Source: JAXLQL01 sp046331625
GTDB taxonomy: Bacteria; Acidobacteriota; Terriglobia; Bryobacterales; Bryobacteraceae
Assembly: GCA_046331625.1 (NCBI GenBank)
Contig: JAXLQL010000010.1
Location: 1 to 64,000 of the forward strand
Direction: 5' to 3'
DNA: 64,000 nt
Below the pieces are notes generated by a model. The model saw only the letters and a program-made list of their open reading frames with translations, had not been told where the DNA came from and searched no databases. Positions 15,765 to 23,621 of this stretch are shown one piece after another (within the stretch, counting starts at the first letter, position 1; each line of letters opens with the position of its first letter). A program made the translations under genes and the position numbers.

Positions 15765-16938
15765 GAAAAATTCCATGAAACTCGCAGAACGCATGAACCG
15801 CATCCTCGTCGAAACGGCGTTCGAGGTTCTCGTCAAGGCCCGCGCGCTCGAAGCGCAAGGCCGCAGCGTGATCCACCTCGAAATCGGCGAGCCGGATTTC
15901 GACACGCCGAAGCATGTCCGCGAAGCCGGCAAGACCGCAATCGACCAGGGCTGGACCCACTACGGTCCCACCCAAGGCTATCCCGACTTCAGAACAAGTA
16001 TTGCCGATTATGTTTCGCGCACCCGCGGCATCAAAGTCGGCGCCGAGCACGTCTCCGTGGTCCCCGGCGGCAAGCCGATCATCTTCTTCCCCATGCTCGC
16101 GCTGCTCGAACCAGGCGACGAAGTCATCTATCCGAACCCCGCGTTCCCCATCTACGAGTCGATGATCCGCTTCCTCGGTGCGACTCCCGTGCCGATGCCG
16201 TTGCTCGAAGATCGCGGCTTCTCTTTCGATCTCGACCTTTTCAAGAGCAAGCTCAACGACAAGACCAAGATGGTGGTGCTGAACTCGCCTGCGAATCCGA
16301 CCGGCGGCGTCATGCCCAAGGAAGACATCATCGCCATCGCCGACCTGTGCCGTGACCGCGACCTCATCATCCTCTCTGACGAGATCTACTCGCGCATCTG
16401 CTACGGACCCGAGCCGTTCTCCATCGCGTCGCTGCCTGGAATGCTCGACAAGACGATCATCCTCGATGGCTTCTCGAAGACCTACGCCATGACCGGGTGG
16501 CGTCTCGGCTACGGCGTCATGCCCACGTGGTTGGTGGGCGCGGTGACCAAGTTGATGGTCAACTCGAACTCGTGCACCACCAGCTTCAATCAGAAGGCCG
16601 GCATCGCCGCGCTCGAGGGTCCGCAGGATGATGTGGACAAGATGGTGGTCGAGTTCCGCCGCCGCCGTGACGCGTTCGTCGGCGCGCTCAACACGCTCCC
16701 CGGCTTCAAGTGCGCGTTGCCCGAAGGCGCTTTCTACGCGTTCCCGAACGTGAAGGGAACCGGGATCAAGTCGTCCGTGCTCGCCGAGCGCTTGTTGCAA
16801 GAGGCCGGTGTCGCCTGTCTCGACGGCGCCTGCTTCGGCGAATACGGCGAAGGCTATCTCCGCTTCAGTTACGCCAATTCGCTCGAGAACCTCATGGAGG
16901 CCATCGAGCGCATCCGAAAATTCCTCGCCGCGAGGTGA
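15763..16938 (+). CDS. PLP-dependent class I/II aminotransferase (AspC-like)
   Basis: 391 residues from ATG 15763, or 387 from ATG 15775 (see the promoter entry). Fold type I signatures: IHLEIGEPDFDTP at the N-terminus, YGPTQGYPDFR, NSPANPTGG, and the PLP lysine in GFSKTYAMTGWRLGY. C-terminal Arg region: GYLRFSYANS. It transfers amino groups between an amino acid, probably aspartate or an aromatic/alanine-type substrate, and a 2-oxoacid; substrate cannot be fixed by sequence. Divergent from an amino-acid permease. The repeat array begins just after its stop. Confidence 0.93.
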   Translation: MKNSMKLAERMNRILVETAFEVLVKARALEAQGRSVIHLEIGEPDFDTPKHVREAGKTAIDQGWTHYGPTQGYPDFRTSIADYVSRTRGIKVGAEHVSVVPGGKPIIFFPMLALLEPGDEVIYPNPAFPIYESMIRFLGATPVPMPLLEDRGFSFDLDLFKSKLNDKTKMVVLNSPANPTGGVMPKEDIIAIADLCRDRDLIILSDEIYSRICYGPEPFSIASLPGMLDKTIILDGFSKTYAMTGWRLGYGVMPTWLVGAVTKLMVNSNSCTTSFNQKAGIAALEGPQDDVDKMVVEFRRRRDAFVGALNTLPGFKCALPEGAFYAFPNVKGTGIKSSVLAERLLQEAGVACLDGACFGEYGEGYLRFSYANSLENLMEAIERIRKFLAAR

Positions 16939-16958
16939 CTCATGCTCAGCCGCCGACT

Positions 16959-17008
16959 GTGGGGCAGGCTTTCAGCCTGCAGCGGGACTTTCAGTCCCGC
17001 TTCCGGTA
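16959..17008 (+). repeat. Double-palindrome repeat, copy 1
   Basis: GTGGGGCAGGCTTTCAGCC and GCGGGACTTTCAGTCCCGC: two adjacent palindromes, one on GCAGGC/GCCTGC and one on GCGGGACT/AGTCCCGC, followed by CTTCCGG. First of four copies spaced about 100-120 bp between the aminotransferase and ceramidase-like genes. Confidence 0.85.
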
Positions 17009-17079
17009 CTCGCGCAGAGGCCCGTGAAAGCACGCTTCGGACATCAGCACCTGCCTTGCCGTGTACATCGGCGGTTGCC

Positions 17080-17128
17080 GTGTGGGGCAGGCTTCAGCCT
17101 GCGCGGGACTCCAGTCCCGCTTCGGACA
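17080..17128 (+). repeat. Double-palindrome repeat, copy 2
   Basis: Same architecture as copy 1: GGGGCAGGCTTCAGCCTGC then GCGGGACTCCAGTCCCGC. Preceded by CAGCACCTGCCTTGCCGTG, a leader segment that is also conserved before copy 3, so the repeated unit is nearer 100 bp than 45 bp. Confidence 0.85.
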
Positions 17129-17180
17129 CTCAAGTCGCAGCCTGCGAAAACATGCCGGTTCCGACATCCGCACTTGCCTT

Positions 17181-17231
17181 GCCGTGTAGGGCGGGCTTTA
17201 GCCAGCGTGGGACTTCAGTCCCGCTTCCGAC
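17181..17231 (+). repeat. Double-palindrome repeat, copy 3 (diverged first arm)
   Basis: GGGCGGGCTTTAGCCAGC, then GGGACTTCAGTCCCGC. The first palindrome is mismatched compared with the other copies. Preceded by GACATCCGCACTTGCCTTGC, shared in part with the segments before copies 2 and 5. Confidence 0.8.
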
Positions 17232-17285
17232 ATGGGCACATGCGCCGACAGTACACTCTGATCCGCGATTGAGGCTCAGCCGCAA

Positions 17286-17335
17286 TGTGGGGCAGGCTTC
17301 AGCCTGCGCGGGACTTCAGTCCCGCTTCGGAAGCG
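17286..17335 (+). repeat. Double-palindrome repeat, copy 4
   Basis: GGGGCAGGCTTCAGCCTGC followed by GCGGGACTTCAGTCCCGC, the most regular copy. It lies about 70 bp before the GTG start of the ceramidase-like gene, so the four-copy array fills most of the 466 bp gap. Could form stem-loops in either transcript. Confidence 0.85.
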
Positions 17336-17404
17336 GGCACATAGCTCCTGCGATTGTAGTCCCGCCCTGTGACACAAGCTTCATCATGCCGAAGGGACAC
17401 TGCC

Positions 17405-18907
17405 GTGCATAGAAGAACGTTCCTTGCCCTCACGCCCGTAGCGTTCGCGCAAGTCCGATGGAAAGACAACCCCGGCACCCGTGCCGGATTCGCCGAAGCC
17501 GACATCACCCCCGACATCGGCATGGAACAACCCGGCGGCTACGGCAAGTCATTCCACCGCACGCTCCACGACCCCTGCAAAGCCCGCGTCGCCGTCTTCG
17601 ACGATGGCTCCCGCCGCGCCGCCATCGTCGGACTCGACACCCTGATCGTCCCGCGCAAGCTCGTGCTCGATGTTCGCGCCGCCGTCGCGCGCTCCACCGG
17701 CATCCCCGCCGAAGCCGTCCTCATCAACGCCTCGCACTCCCACTCCTCAGGACCACTCGGCATGGTCCAACCCGGCGACTTCGACGGTGCCTCCGAGCTC
17801 GTCAAAGTTCTTGGCTACGAAAAGTCCTCTGCGGCCGACCCCAAGTACATCGACCTCGTGCGCCGCCGCATCGTCGAAGCGATCGAGAAGGCCAACGCCA
17901 CGCGCACTGACCTCCTGTGCGGCGTGGGCTCCGGTACCGAAGACAAGGCCGCGTTCAACCGCCGCTTCCGCATGGCCAACGGCCGCACGTTCACACACCC
18001 CGGTCAGCACAACGCGGACGTCATCCGCCCCGCCGGACCCATCGATCCCGAAGTCGGCGTCATCGGCGCATGGGACCGCGAAGGCAAGCTCACCGGTTGC
18101 ATCGTCAACTACGCCTGCCACGCCACCACGAACCCCGGCGGCATCTCGGCCAACTGGGTCTACTATCTCGAACGCGCCATCCGCGGATTCTTCGGGCCCC
18201 AAGTCACCGTGGTCTTCATCCAAGGAGCATGCGGCGACATCACGCAGGTGGACAATCGCTATGCCTACCAGCAGCCGGCCGGCGATGAGTGGGCGCAGAT
18301 CGTTGGTGGGCGCGTGGGAGCCGAGGCCGTGCGCGTGTTGCTCTCCATGAATCGCGGAGCCCTGACGCCCGTTGCCTACAGCCAGCGCGTGCTGCGGATC
18401 CCACGCCGCAAGCCTTCGCCCGAGCGCGTCCGCGAAGCCTTCGAACTCGTGAAGAAGGACCCGAAGGAAGCCGGTGTCACCGAGTGGACCTTCGCCAAAG
18501 AGACCGTCATGCTCGACCACCTCATCAAGCGCGAGCCAGTGGCCGATGTCGAAGTGCAAGCGATCCAGGTCGGGCCCGCGGTCTTCGTCTCGAACCCGGC
18601 AGAGTACTTCGTCGAATACGGGCTCGAGATCAAATCGAAGAGCCGCTTCCAGTACACCTTCCCGGCCGAGCTCTCGAACGGCTGCGTCGGATACGTGCCC
18701 ACCGAAGAAGCGTTGAGCGAGTCGGGCGGCGGATACGAGACGCGCCTCACATACTACTCGAACCTCGAGCCAACGGCCGGACGCGAGATCGCGAACGCAG
18801 GCATCGCGCTCGTGAACTGCATGACGCCGGGCCGGGTTCCGGAGCCGCCGAAGGCGAAGCCGGGCACGCCGTGGAACTACGGCAACGTTCCCGCGGAGAC
18901 CCACTGA
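17405..18907 (+). CDS. Neutral/alkaline ceramidase-like exported protein
   Basis: 500 residues from GTG 17405. The N-terminus (HRRTFLALTPVAFAQ) is a short twin-arginine-like export signal. The mature part starts AGFAEADITPDIG and has INASHSHSSGPLG, IVNYACHATTNPGG and FIQGACGDITQ, elements typical of the neutral ceramidase family (Zn His in ASHSHS and YACHAT; GACGD). The enzyme class hydrolyses N-acyl bonds of ceramide, but soil bacteria carry many paralogues of unknown substrate. The longer frame from 17369 adds 12 codons upstream of the twin-Arg and is less likely. Confidence 0.8.
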   Translation: MHRRTFLALTPVAFAQVRWKDNPGTRAGFAEADITPDIGMEQPGGYGKSFHRTLHDPCKARVAVFDDGSRRAAIVGLDTLIVPRKLVLDVRAAVARSTGIPAEAVLINASHSHSSGPLGMVQPGDFDGASELVKVLGYEKSSAADPKYIDLVRRRIVEAIEKANATRTDLLCGVGSGTEDKAAFNRRFRMANGRTFTHPGQHNADVIRPAGPIDPEVGVIGAWDREGKLTGCIVNYACHATTNPGGISANWVYYLERAIRGFFGPQVTVVFIQGACGDITQVDNRYAYQQPAGDEWAQIVGGRVGAEAVRVLLSMNRGALTPVAYSQRVLRIPRRKPSPERVREAFELVKKDPKEAGVTEWTFAKETVMLDHLIKREPVADVEVQAIQVGPAVFVSNPAEYFVEYGLEIKSKSRFQYTFPAELSNGCVGYVPTEEALSESGGGYETRLTYYSNLEPTAGREIANAGIALVNCMTPGRVPEPPKAKPGTPWNYGNVPAETH

Positions 18908-18910
18908 GCC

Positions 18911-19690
18911 ATGGCGGACCTTGCGCCCGCGGTCGAACTCGATCGCGTCACGTTCTCCTACGGCGCAACGCAGGTCCTGCATGGCATCACGTTCACGCTA
19001 GGCAAGGGCGAGATCGTCGGGATGCTCGGCCGCAACGGCGCGGGCAAGAGCACCACCATCAAGATCATCGCCGGCATCCAACCAGCCGGCGGAGGCGTCG
19101 TCCGCGTCACTGGGCTTCCACTGCCCGAGCGCTCGGTGGACGTGAAGCAGAGGATCGGCTATGTCCCCGAGAGCGCAGCTCTGTTCGAGACGCTGACTTG
19201 CGAGGAGTTCCTCGAGCTATCGGGCCGGCTCCACGACGTACCCGAGGAGACGCTCCAGGAGCGCATCGCCACGATCCTCGAGACTTTCGGACTCGCGCTC
19301 GAACGCGGCGACCGCCTGGACACGTACTCCAAGGGCATGCGCCAGAAGGCGCTGCTCGCGGCCGCGCTCCTGCACGATCCGGAACTGATCCTGCTCGACG
19401 AACCGCTCACCGGACTTGACGTGCAGGCGGCGATCCTCGTGAAAGACCTGATCGCCGCCCTCGCGGCGCGAGGCAAGACTATCCTTTATAGTTCGCATGT
19501 GCTCGATGTGGTGGAGAAGATCTGCCACCGCGTGCTCGTGATCCACGAAGGGCGACTGCTGGCGAACGGTCCCGTGGAGGAACTGGCTCGCATGACTGGT
19601 CAGGACACGCTCGAGAGCGCCTTCCGCGTCCTCACCGGGACAACGGCCACGGACCCCGGTGTGCAGCGGATCGTGGAGAAGCTCGGATGA
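18911..19690 (+). CDS. ABC transporter ATP-binding protein
   Basis: 259 residues. Walker A GRNGAGKST, Q-loop in RIGYVPES, signature TYSKGMRQKALLA (degenerate LSGGQ), Walker B LILLDEPLTGLD and H-loop YSSHVLD. The type is an exporter/ABC-2 family ATPase. It begins 4 bases after the ceramidase-like stop and ends in an ATGA overlap with a 45-codon micro-ORF. Together with the membrane protein at 19821 it should form a transporter; the substrate is not evident. Confidence 0.95.
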   Translation: MADLAPAVELDRVTFSYGATQVLHGITFTLGKGEIVGMLGRNGAGKSTTIKIIAGIQPAGGGVVRVTGLPLPERSVDVKQRIGYVPESAALFETLTCEEFLELSGRLHDVPEETLQERIATILETFGLALERGDRLDTYSKGMRQKALLAAALLHDPELILLDEPLTGLDVQAAILVKDLIAALAARGKTILYSSHVLDVVEKICHRVLVIHEGRLLANGPVEELARMTGQDTLESAFRVLTGTTATDPGVQRIVEKLG

Positions 19691-19824
19691 CCGGCGTAGT
19701 GCACCGAACACTCGGCAGGTTCGCGAAGACCTGCCACCGCGCGCTCGTGACCTGGCGCTCAACCCGCCACGTCACCGGTGCCACTGGCCTGGTCGCGCAA
19801 CCCATCGAGGAGAAGCTCCGATGA
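19687..19824 (+). CDS. 45-residue micro-ORF coupled between ABC ATPase and permease
   Basis: ATG at 19687 overlaps the ATPase stop (ATGA), and its own TGA (19822-19824) overlaps the permease ATG (ATGA). Translation reads MTGVVHRTLGRFAKTCHRAL to EEKLR; it is basic and has no membrane segment. The DNA and frame resemble the 3' end of the ATPase gene: AAGACCTGCCACCGCGCGCT here against AAGATCTGCCACCGCGTGCT at 19517, and both end in EKL-x-stop. It therefore looks like a partial internal duplication with about 80 bp deleted. The double overlap argues that it is translated, if only to couple permease translation. Alternatively it is a decayed duplication. Confidence 0.5.
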   Translation: MTGVVHRTLGRFAKTCHRALVTWRSTRHVTGATGLVAQPIEEKLR

Positions 19825-21404
19825 GCGACGCGGCGCTTCGCGCACTCGGCATCGACCCCAAGCGGTTCCGCCTGCTGGTCGCGCTATTCCACACCCTGAG
19901 CGAGCGCAAGGAGATGCTCAATCAGCAACTCGGCTTCAACCAGCGCAGCCTCACCGGCGGGGCCTTGCTGTTTGCGGCGATGTCGACGCTGCTCGGGATC
20001 GGGCTTCTCATCGGTGGCATGGACGTCGCCTCATACCGGACCGCGTTCCTCTTCCTCACCGCGTTCGCGATGACTTCGATCCTGATGGCCGAGACCGCGC
20101 ACACGCTCGTCAATCCCGAAGAGGGCATGGTGCTGGTCCATCAGCCGATCAGCGGAGCTACCTACACGGCGGCGAAGCTCGTTCACCTGGGGCGTGTGGT
20201 GCTCTACATGACCGGAGGCATGAACGCCCTTCCAGCGTTGCTCGGGTTGGCCACGAAAGGCGCGAGCGTGCTGTACCCGCTGAGGCACATGGCGGAGACG
20301 CTGGCAGTGGGTGCGGCCATCGCATTCGCCTGCTGCGCTCTGTTCGGATGGCTGATGCGATTCATCCCGCCGGCGCGCATGAAAGCGGCTGCCCAGGTAG
20401 TGGCCGCGCTCTCGTACCTGGTGATGATGCCGCAACTCGGGGTGCTGAAGGCCGTCCGCGAGCTGTGGAAGCACGCGCCCGCAGCAGGTCCGTGGACCCA
20501 AACCGCGTTCGTTGTAGCGGTCATTGCCGCGGTTGTTCTCGGGCTCCGAGCCCTCTCGGCGGACTACCTGATCCGCGTCACTCGCCTCGTCCAAGGCGGC
20601 TCGCGCAAGCAGCGAGCCGGATCGCGCAACTCGGGAGCGTTCGCGTTGCCGGGCAAGCTCGTCTCGAGTTGGTTCGGCGGACCTCCCGCCCGCGCCGGAT
20701 TCGCGTACCTGCTGCGCATGATGGCCCGCGACTGGCAGTTCCGCCGCCAGATCATCGGATTCCTGCCCACGCTCGTGATCGCCGTGGCGGCCACGCGCTC
20801 GTTCGACAATCCCTTCGGCGAGAAGTTCTCCACCGTTCACCTGCTACCTCACACCTTCGGCTTGATGGCTTTCTTCTCGTGCAGCATCTTGAAGCCGGGT
20901 TCTCACTTCAAGGCCGCGTGGGTGTTCCAGTTGAGCCCGGCGGGCGCGTTTCCGCGACTGGCGAACGGCATGTACGCAGCACTCTGGACCGTGTTCGTGC
21001 TCGCGCCGCACGGGATTCTGCTTCCCCTGATGGTCTGGCGCTGGGGACCGGCGGGCGCAGCCGGCTTCACGGCATACAGCGCGGCGCTCGTGAGTGTGTA
21101 CCTCGGCCTCTCGGTCCTGCTGGTGGACGGGCTGCCGTTCGCGCACCAGCCCGAAGTGGCGCAAACCTCATGGATGCTGGGCGTGCTGATGGGAGGCGGA
21201 GTCGTCGCGGCGCTCATCGTCGCGTTCCAGCATTACTTCGTTTTCCGCTCTGGGATCGCCGCCGTTTTGACTACGGCCGGCGTCGCGGCGATGGCGGCAT
21301 TGATTGGCATGCGCTCGGTCGCTGGGTTGGCGGCGGCGATGCGCTTCTATTTGGAACGATTCGCGGCTGGCCCGCATCAACTCTTTCAGGAGGCGGCGAA
21401 CTAG
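19821..21404 (+). CDS. ABC transporter membrane protein
   Basis: 527 residues, about 12 hydrophobic segments, no ATPase motif. ATG 19821 is preceded by GAGGAGAAG. The N-terminal part (KRFRLLVALFHTLSERKEML) is soluble, followed by helices such as GALLFAAMSTLLGIGLL. It is likely the permease of the ATPase at 18911, but a single 527-residue subunit of this shape is unlike classic ABC-2 permeases (about 250-400 residues). Substrate unknown. Confidence 0.75.
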   Translation: MSDAALRALGIDPKRFRLLVALFHTLSERKEMLNQQLGFNQRSLTGGALLFAAMSTLLGIGLLIGGMDVASYRTAFLFLTAFAMTSILMAETAHTLVNPEEGMVLVHQPISGATYTAAKLVHLGRVVLYMTGGMNALPALLGLATKGASVLYPLRHMAETLAVGAAIAFACCALFGWLMRFIPPARMKAAAQVVAALSYLVMMPQLGVLKAVRELWKHAPAAGPWTQTAFVVAVIAAVVLGLRALSADYLIRVTRLVQGGSRKQRAGSRNSGAFALPGKLVSSWFGGPPARAGFAYLLRMMARDWQFRRQIIGFLPTLVIAVAATRSFDNPFGEKFSTVHLLPHTFGLMAFFSCSILKPGSHFKAAWVFQLSPAGAFPRLANGMYAALWTVFVLAPHGILLPLMVWRWGPAGAAGFTAYSAALVSVYLGLSVLLVDGLPFAHQPEVAQTSWMLGVLMGGGVVAALIVAFQHYFVFRSGIAAVLTTAGVAAMAALIGMRSVAGLAAAMRFYLERFAAGPHQLFQEAAN

Positions 21405-21409
21405 ATCGG

Positions 21410-22006
21410 CTATCGCGGGAATCGGGGATCGGCCTTCACTTCCTCGATCTGTTTCAAATGCCGCTCGCTATGCGCCCCGGCCATCAACAACCATTGATAG
21501 GCATCGATTTCCCCGAACAGCGGATGCGCTTTCAAACGGTGCCGCAGGTCCTCGGGCGTCTTTTGTATGAATTCGATGGTCTGATCGCGCCGCGCCCGGA
21601 ACGCCGCCACGGCCGCCGCCCGGTCGCGAAACCGCCCGGTGGGAACTACTTCCGCCGGAGCCTGGAATTTCTGAGAACGGTCGGGCGTTTCCTTCATCAC
21701 CCGCTCGTCATTGCCCGCCGCGCTCTTGGCCGTTCCGGCGGGCGAGGCGAGCATCTTCGAAACGATGCCGAAAATGTTCTCCTCCGTCACGACGATGTGC
21801 TCGGCGATTTGCGCAATCGACCAACGATCCGGCGCCGGCTTGAAGTTCCACTGCTTGGCCGGGAGGGTGGAAATCGCATCGAGCACCTGCTTGCGGGAGG
21901 CGTGGAGAGCGCTCATCGCTCGGTCCCGCTCGCCCTGGGTGAGCGGCTGAGCCGCTAACAGGGGTACCAAACCGAACCAGGCCCAAAGCCGCATTGACGG
22001 GATCAA
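21410..22006 (-). CDS. Exported DinB-family protein
   Basis: About 198 residues. A short signal peptide (MRLWAWFGLVPLLAA) precedes a DinB/YfiT-like four-helix protein: WNFKPAPDRWSIAQIAEHI (the family W.P..WSI.EI..H motif), a metal His in AEHI, and GAHSERHLKQIEE at the end. These are probably metal-dependent transferases; here exported or lipid-anchored. The TTG at 22006 has an ideal AGGAGG five bases upstream; the ATG at 22009 is too close to it, and ATG 21994 is the other option. Convergent with the permease gene, 5 bp apart. Confidence 0.8.
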   Translation of the reverse strand: MIPSMRLWAWFGLVPLLAAQPLTQGERDRAMSALHASRKQVLDAISTLPAKQWNFKPAPDRWSIAQIAEHIVVTEENIFGIVSKMLASPAGTAKSAAGNDERVMKETPDRSQKFQAPAEVVPTGRFRDRAAAVAAFRARRDQTIEFIQKTPEDLRHRLKAHPLFGEIDAYQWLLMAGAHSERHLKQIEEVKADPRFPR

Positions 22007-22072
22007 CATACCCTCCTATGGGGGATTCAGCCGTGATAAGCGCCGTGCAATCACACTGAGAATTCCGCACTA

Positions 22073-22085
22073 GCCCATTGGGCTC
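22073..22085. other. Small inverted repeat in the divergent region before the REC-HD-GYP gene
   Basis: AGCCCATTGGGCT, a 5 bp stem with a 3-base loop, in the 141 bp between the divergent DinB and HD-GYP genes. It could be an operator for either gene; there is no direct evidence. Confidence 0.25.
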
Positions 22086-22150
22086 CCTAAATCTTAGCTC
22101 ACATCCCGCCGATGGAACATCAGCGCAGTGATTAAAGGGAAGAGTCCCCG

Positions 22151-23476
22151 ATGCTGAACAGGGTGACTGCGGGAAAGAATCCGAACGAAATGCGAACTGA
22201 ACGAACGGGATCGAACGGTGCTCCAGTCGCGGTGTTGACCGGAAGCGCGTCGGGCACGGCGTCACGGACCAGCGGCGCGGCGCCGGCAGCCGTGCAGCCG
22301 CCACCGATGGAGACCATTGCCGCGGCTACGAAGGCTCCGGAACCCGCACTGTTCGGCTTCGACTTCACGGTGGAGCTCGACAACGGGGAGCGGCCGCCGG
22401 CGATTCTGATCCTCGATGACCTCGACATCAACCGCCGTCTGCTGCGGGCGATGCTCAAGACCGCGCCGTACAAAGTGCTCGAAGCCAAGCGCGCCTCGCA
22501 AGCGCTTCAGATCCTCGAGCAGGAGACGGTAGACCTTCTGATCCTCGATCTGATGATGCCCGAGATGAGCGGGCTCGAGTTCTGCCAGAAGATCAAGTCG
22601 AACAAGAAGACGCAGTTCATGCCGATCCTGATGCTCACCAGCGTTCAGGGAATCGAGAACGAGATCGCGGGCATATCCTCGGGCGCGGACGAGTTCCTCA
22701 CCAAACCCCTCCACCCCGACGTGGTCCGTACGCGGATCCGCGCCATGCTGCGCAACAAGGCGGCCATTGACTCGCTCGAAGAGGCCGAGACCATTCTCTT
22801 CGCGTTGGCTCAGGCTGTGGAGAAGCGAGACAAGTACACCGGTGACCACTGCGAGCGCCTGGCCCGATACAGCGTCGCACTCGGCATGGCTCTCGGGCTT
22901 CCGCGACACCAATTGGTGGCGCTCCACCGGGGCGGCTTCATGCACGACATCGGCAAGGTCTGCGTGCCGGACGCCATCCTCTTCAAGAAGGGTCCGCTGA
23001 CGGACGAGGAATGGGTGGTGATGCGTTCCCACACCGTCAAGGGCGAAGAGATCTGCCGCCCCATGAAGACGCTCGCTCCGGTGCTCCCGATCATTCGGAA
23101 TCACCACGAGCGCTGGGACGGCACCGGATATCCGGACGGGCTCAAAGGCGAACAGATCCCGCTCTCGGCGCGCATTCTGCAGACCGTCGACATCTTTGAC
23201 GCCCTCACCACCGCCCGCCCCTACAAGCCCGCGCTCACCAGCGAAGAAGCGATGCAGATCCTCGAAGACGAAGTCCGCCGCGGATGGCGCGATCCCGAGT
23301 TGGTGCCGCTGTTCCAGCAGGTGATTCGCCAGATGGACTCCCGCCAGACGGAGGCTCGGATCGAGGCTCGCCCGGCCATCGAAGCCAAACGGACCGAAAC
23401 CGACCAGCCGGAAGCTCCGGCCAAGAGCGTGTTCCAAGCCTCGCTCGAGAACATGCGGCGGGAACTACTCAAATAG
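22151..23476 (+). CDS. Response regulator with HD-GYP c-di-GMP phosphodiesterase output
   Basis: 441 residues. A low-complexity N-terminus (~1-75) precedes a receiver domain (~77-195; DDLD acidic pair, phospho-Asp in LILDLMMPEM, switch Lys in FLTKPLHPD). The HD-GYP domain (~205-400) has the catalytic HD in FMHDIGKV and HHERWDGTGYPDGL. It should hydrolyse cyclic di-GMP under phosphorylation control. No kinase is adjacent. Followed after a gap by a polysaccharide flippase, which fits control of surface polysaccharide by c-di-GMP (inference). Confidence 0.93.
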   Translation: MLNRVTAGKNPNEMRTERTGSNGAPVAVLTGSASGTASRTSGAAPAAVQPPPMETIAAATKAPEPALFGFDFTVELDNGERPPAILILDDLDINRRLLRAMLKTAPYKVLEAKRASQALQILEQETVDLLILDLMMPEMSGLEFCQKIKSNKKTQFMPILMLTSVQGIENEIAGISSGADEFLTKPLHPDVVRTRIRAMLRNKAAIDSLEEAETILFALAQAVEKRDKYTGDHCERLARYSVALGMALGLPRHQLVALHRGGFMHDIGKVCVPDAILFKKGPLTDEEWVVMRSHTVKGEEICRPMKTLAPVLPIIRNHHERWDGTGYPDGLKGEQIPLSARILQTVDIFDALTTARPYKPALTSEEAMQILEDEVRRGWRDPELVPLFQQVIRQMDSRQTEARIEARPAIEAKRTETDQPEAPAKSVFQASLENMRRELLK

Positions 23477-23492
23477 TGCGGCCACCGGCCTT

Positions 23493-23510
23493 CCTCACGT
23501 TATACTGAGG
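23493..23510 (+). promoter_or_regulatory. Possible promoter/hairpin upstream of the flippase gene
   Basis: CCTCA-CGTTATAC-TGAGG inverted repeat containing TATACT (23501-23506), a good -10 candidate about 115 bases before the flippase ATG. No matching -35 is clear. Confidence 0.3.
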
Positions 23511-23621
23511 TCAGCGTTCGTCAGAATGTAACCTCCCATCGAATCCGGCCCTGGTTCAACTTGCGAAAGGCTCGATGGCCAGGGGTAGTCGCCCCGATAC
23601 CGACGAATTCGATGAATGTGA

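Noticed and set aside
14617..16800. Minus-strand open frame of 727 codons spanning the permease and the aminotransferase
   Set aside because: Antisense shadow joining two real genes on opposite strands; unnatural composition.
16959..17335. Regular spaced palindromes considered as a CRISPR array
   Set aside because: Copies differ, spacing varies (about 100-120 bp), intervals are partly conserved with each other and no cas genes are present; they are dispersed repeats.
19778..21958. 726-codon plus-strand frame across the ABC permease and the DinB gene
   Set aside because: Frame-shifted shadow of the permease, extended by the antisense of the DinB gene.
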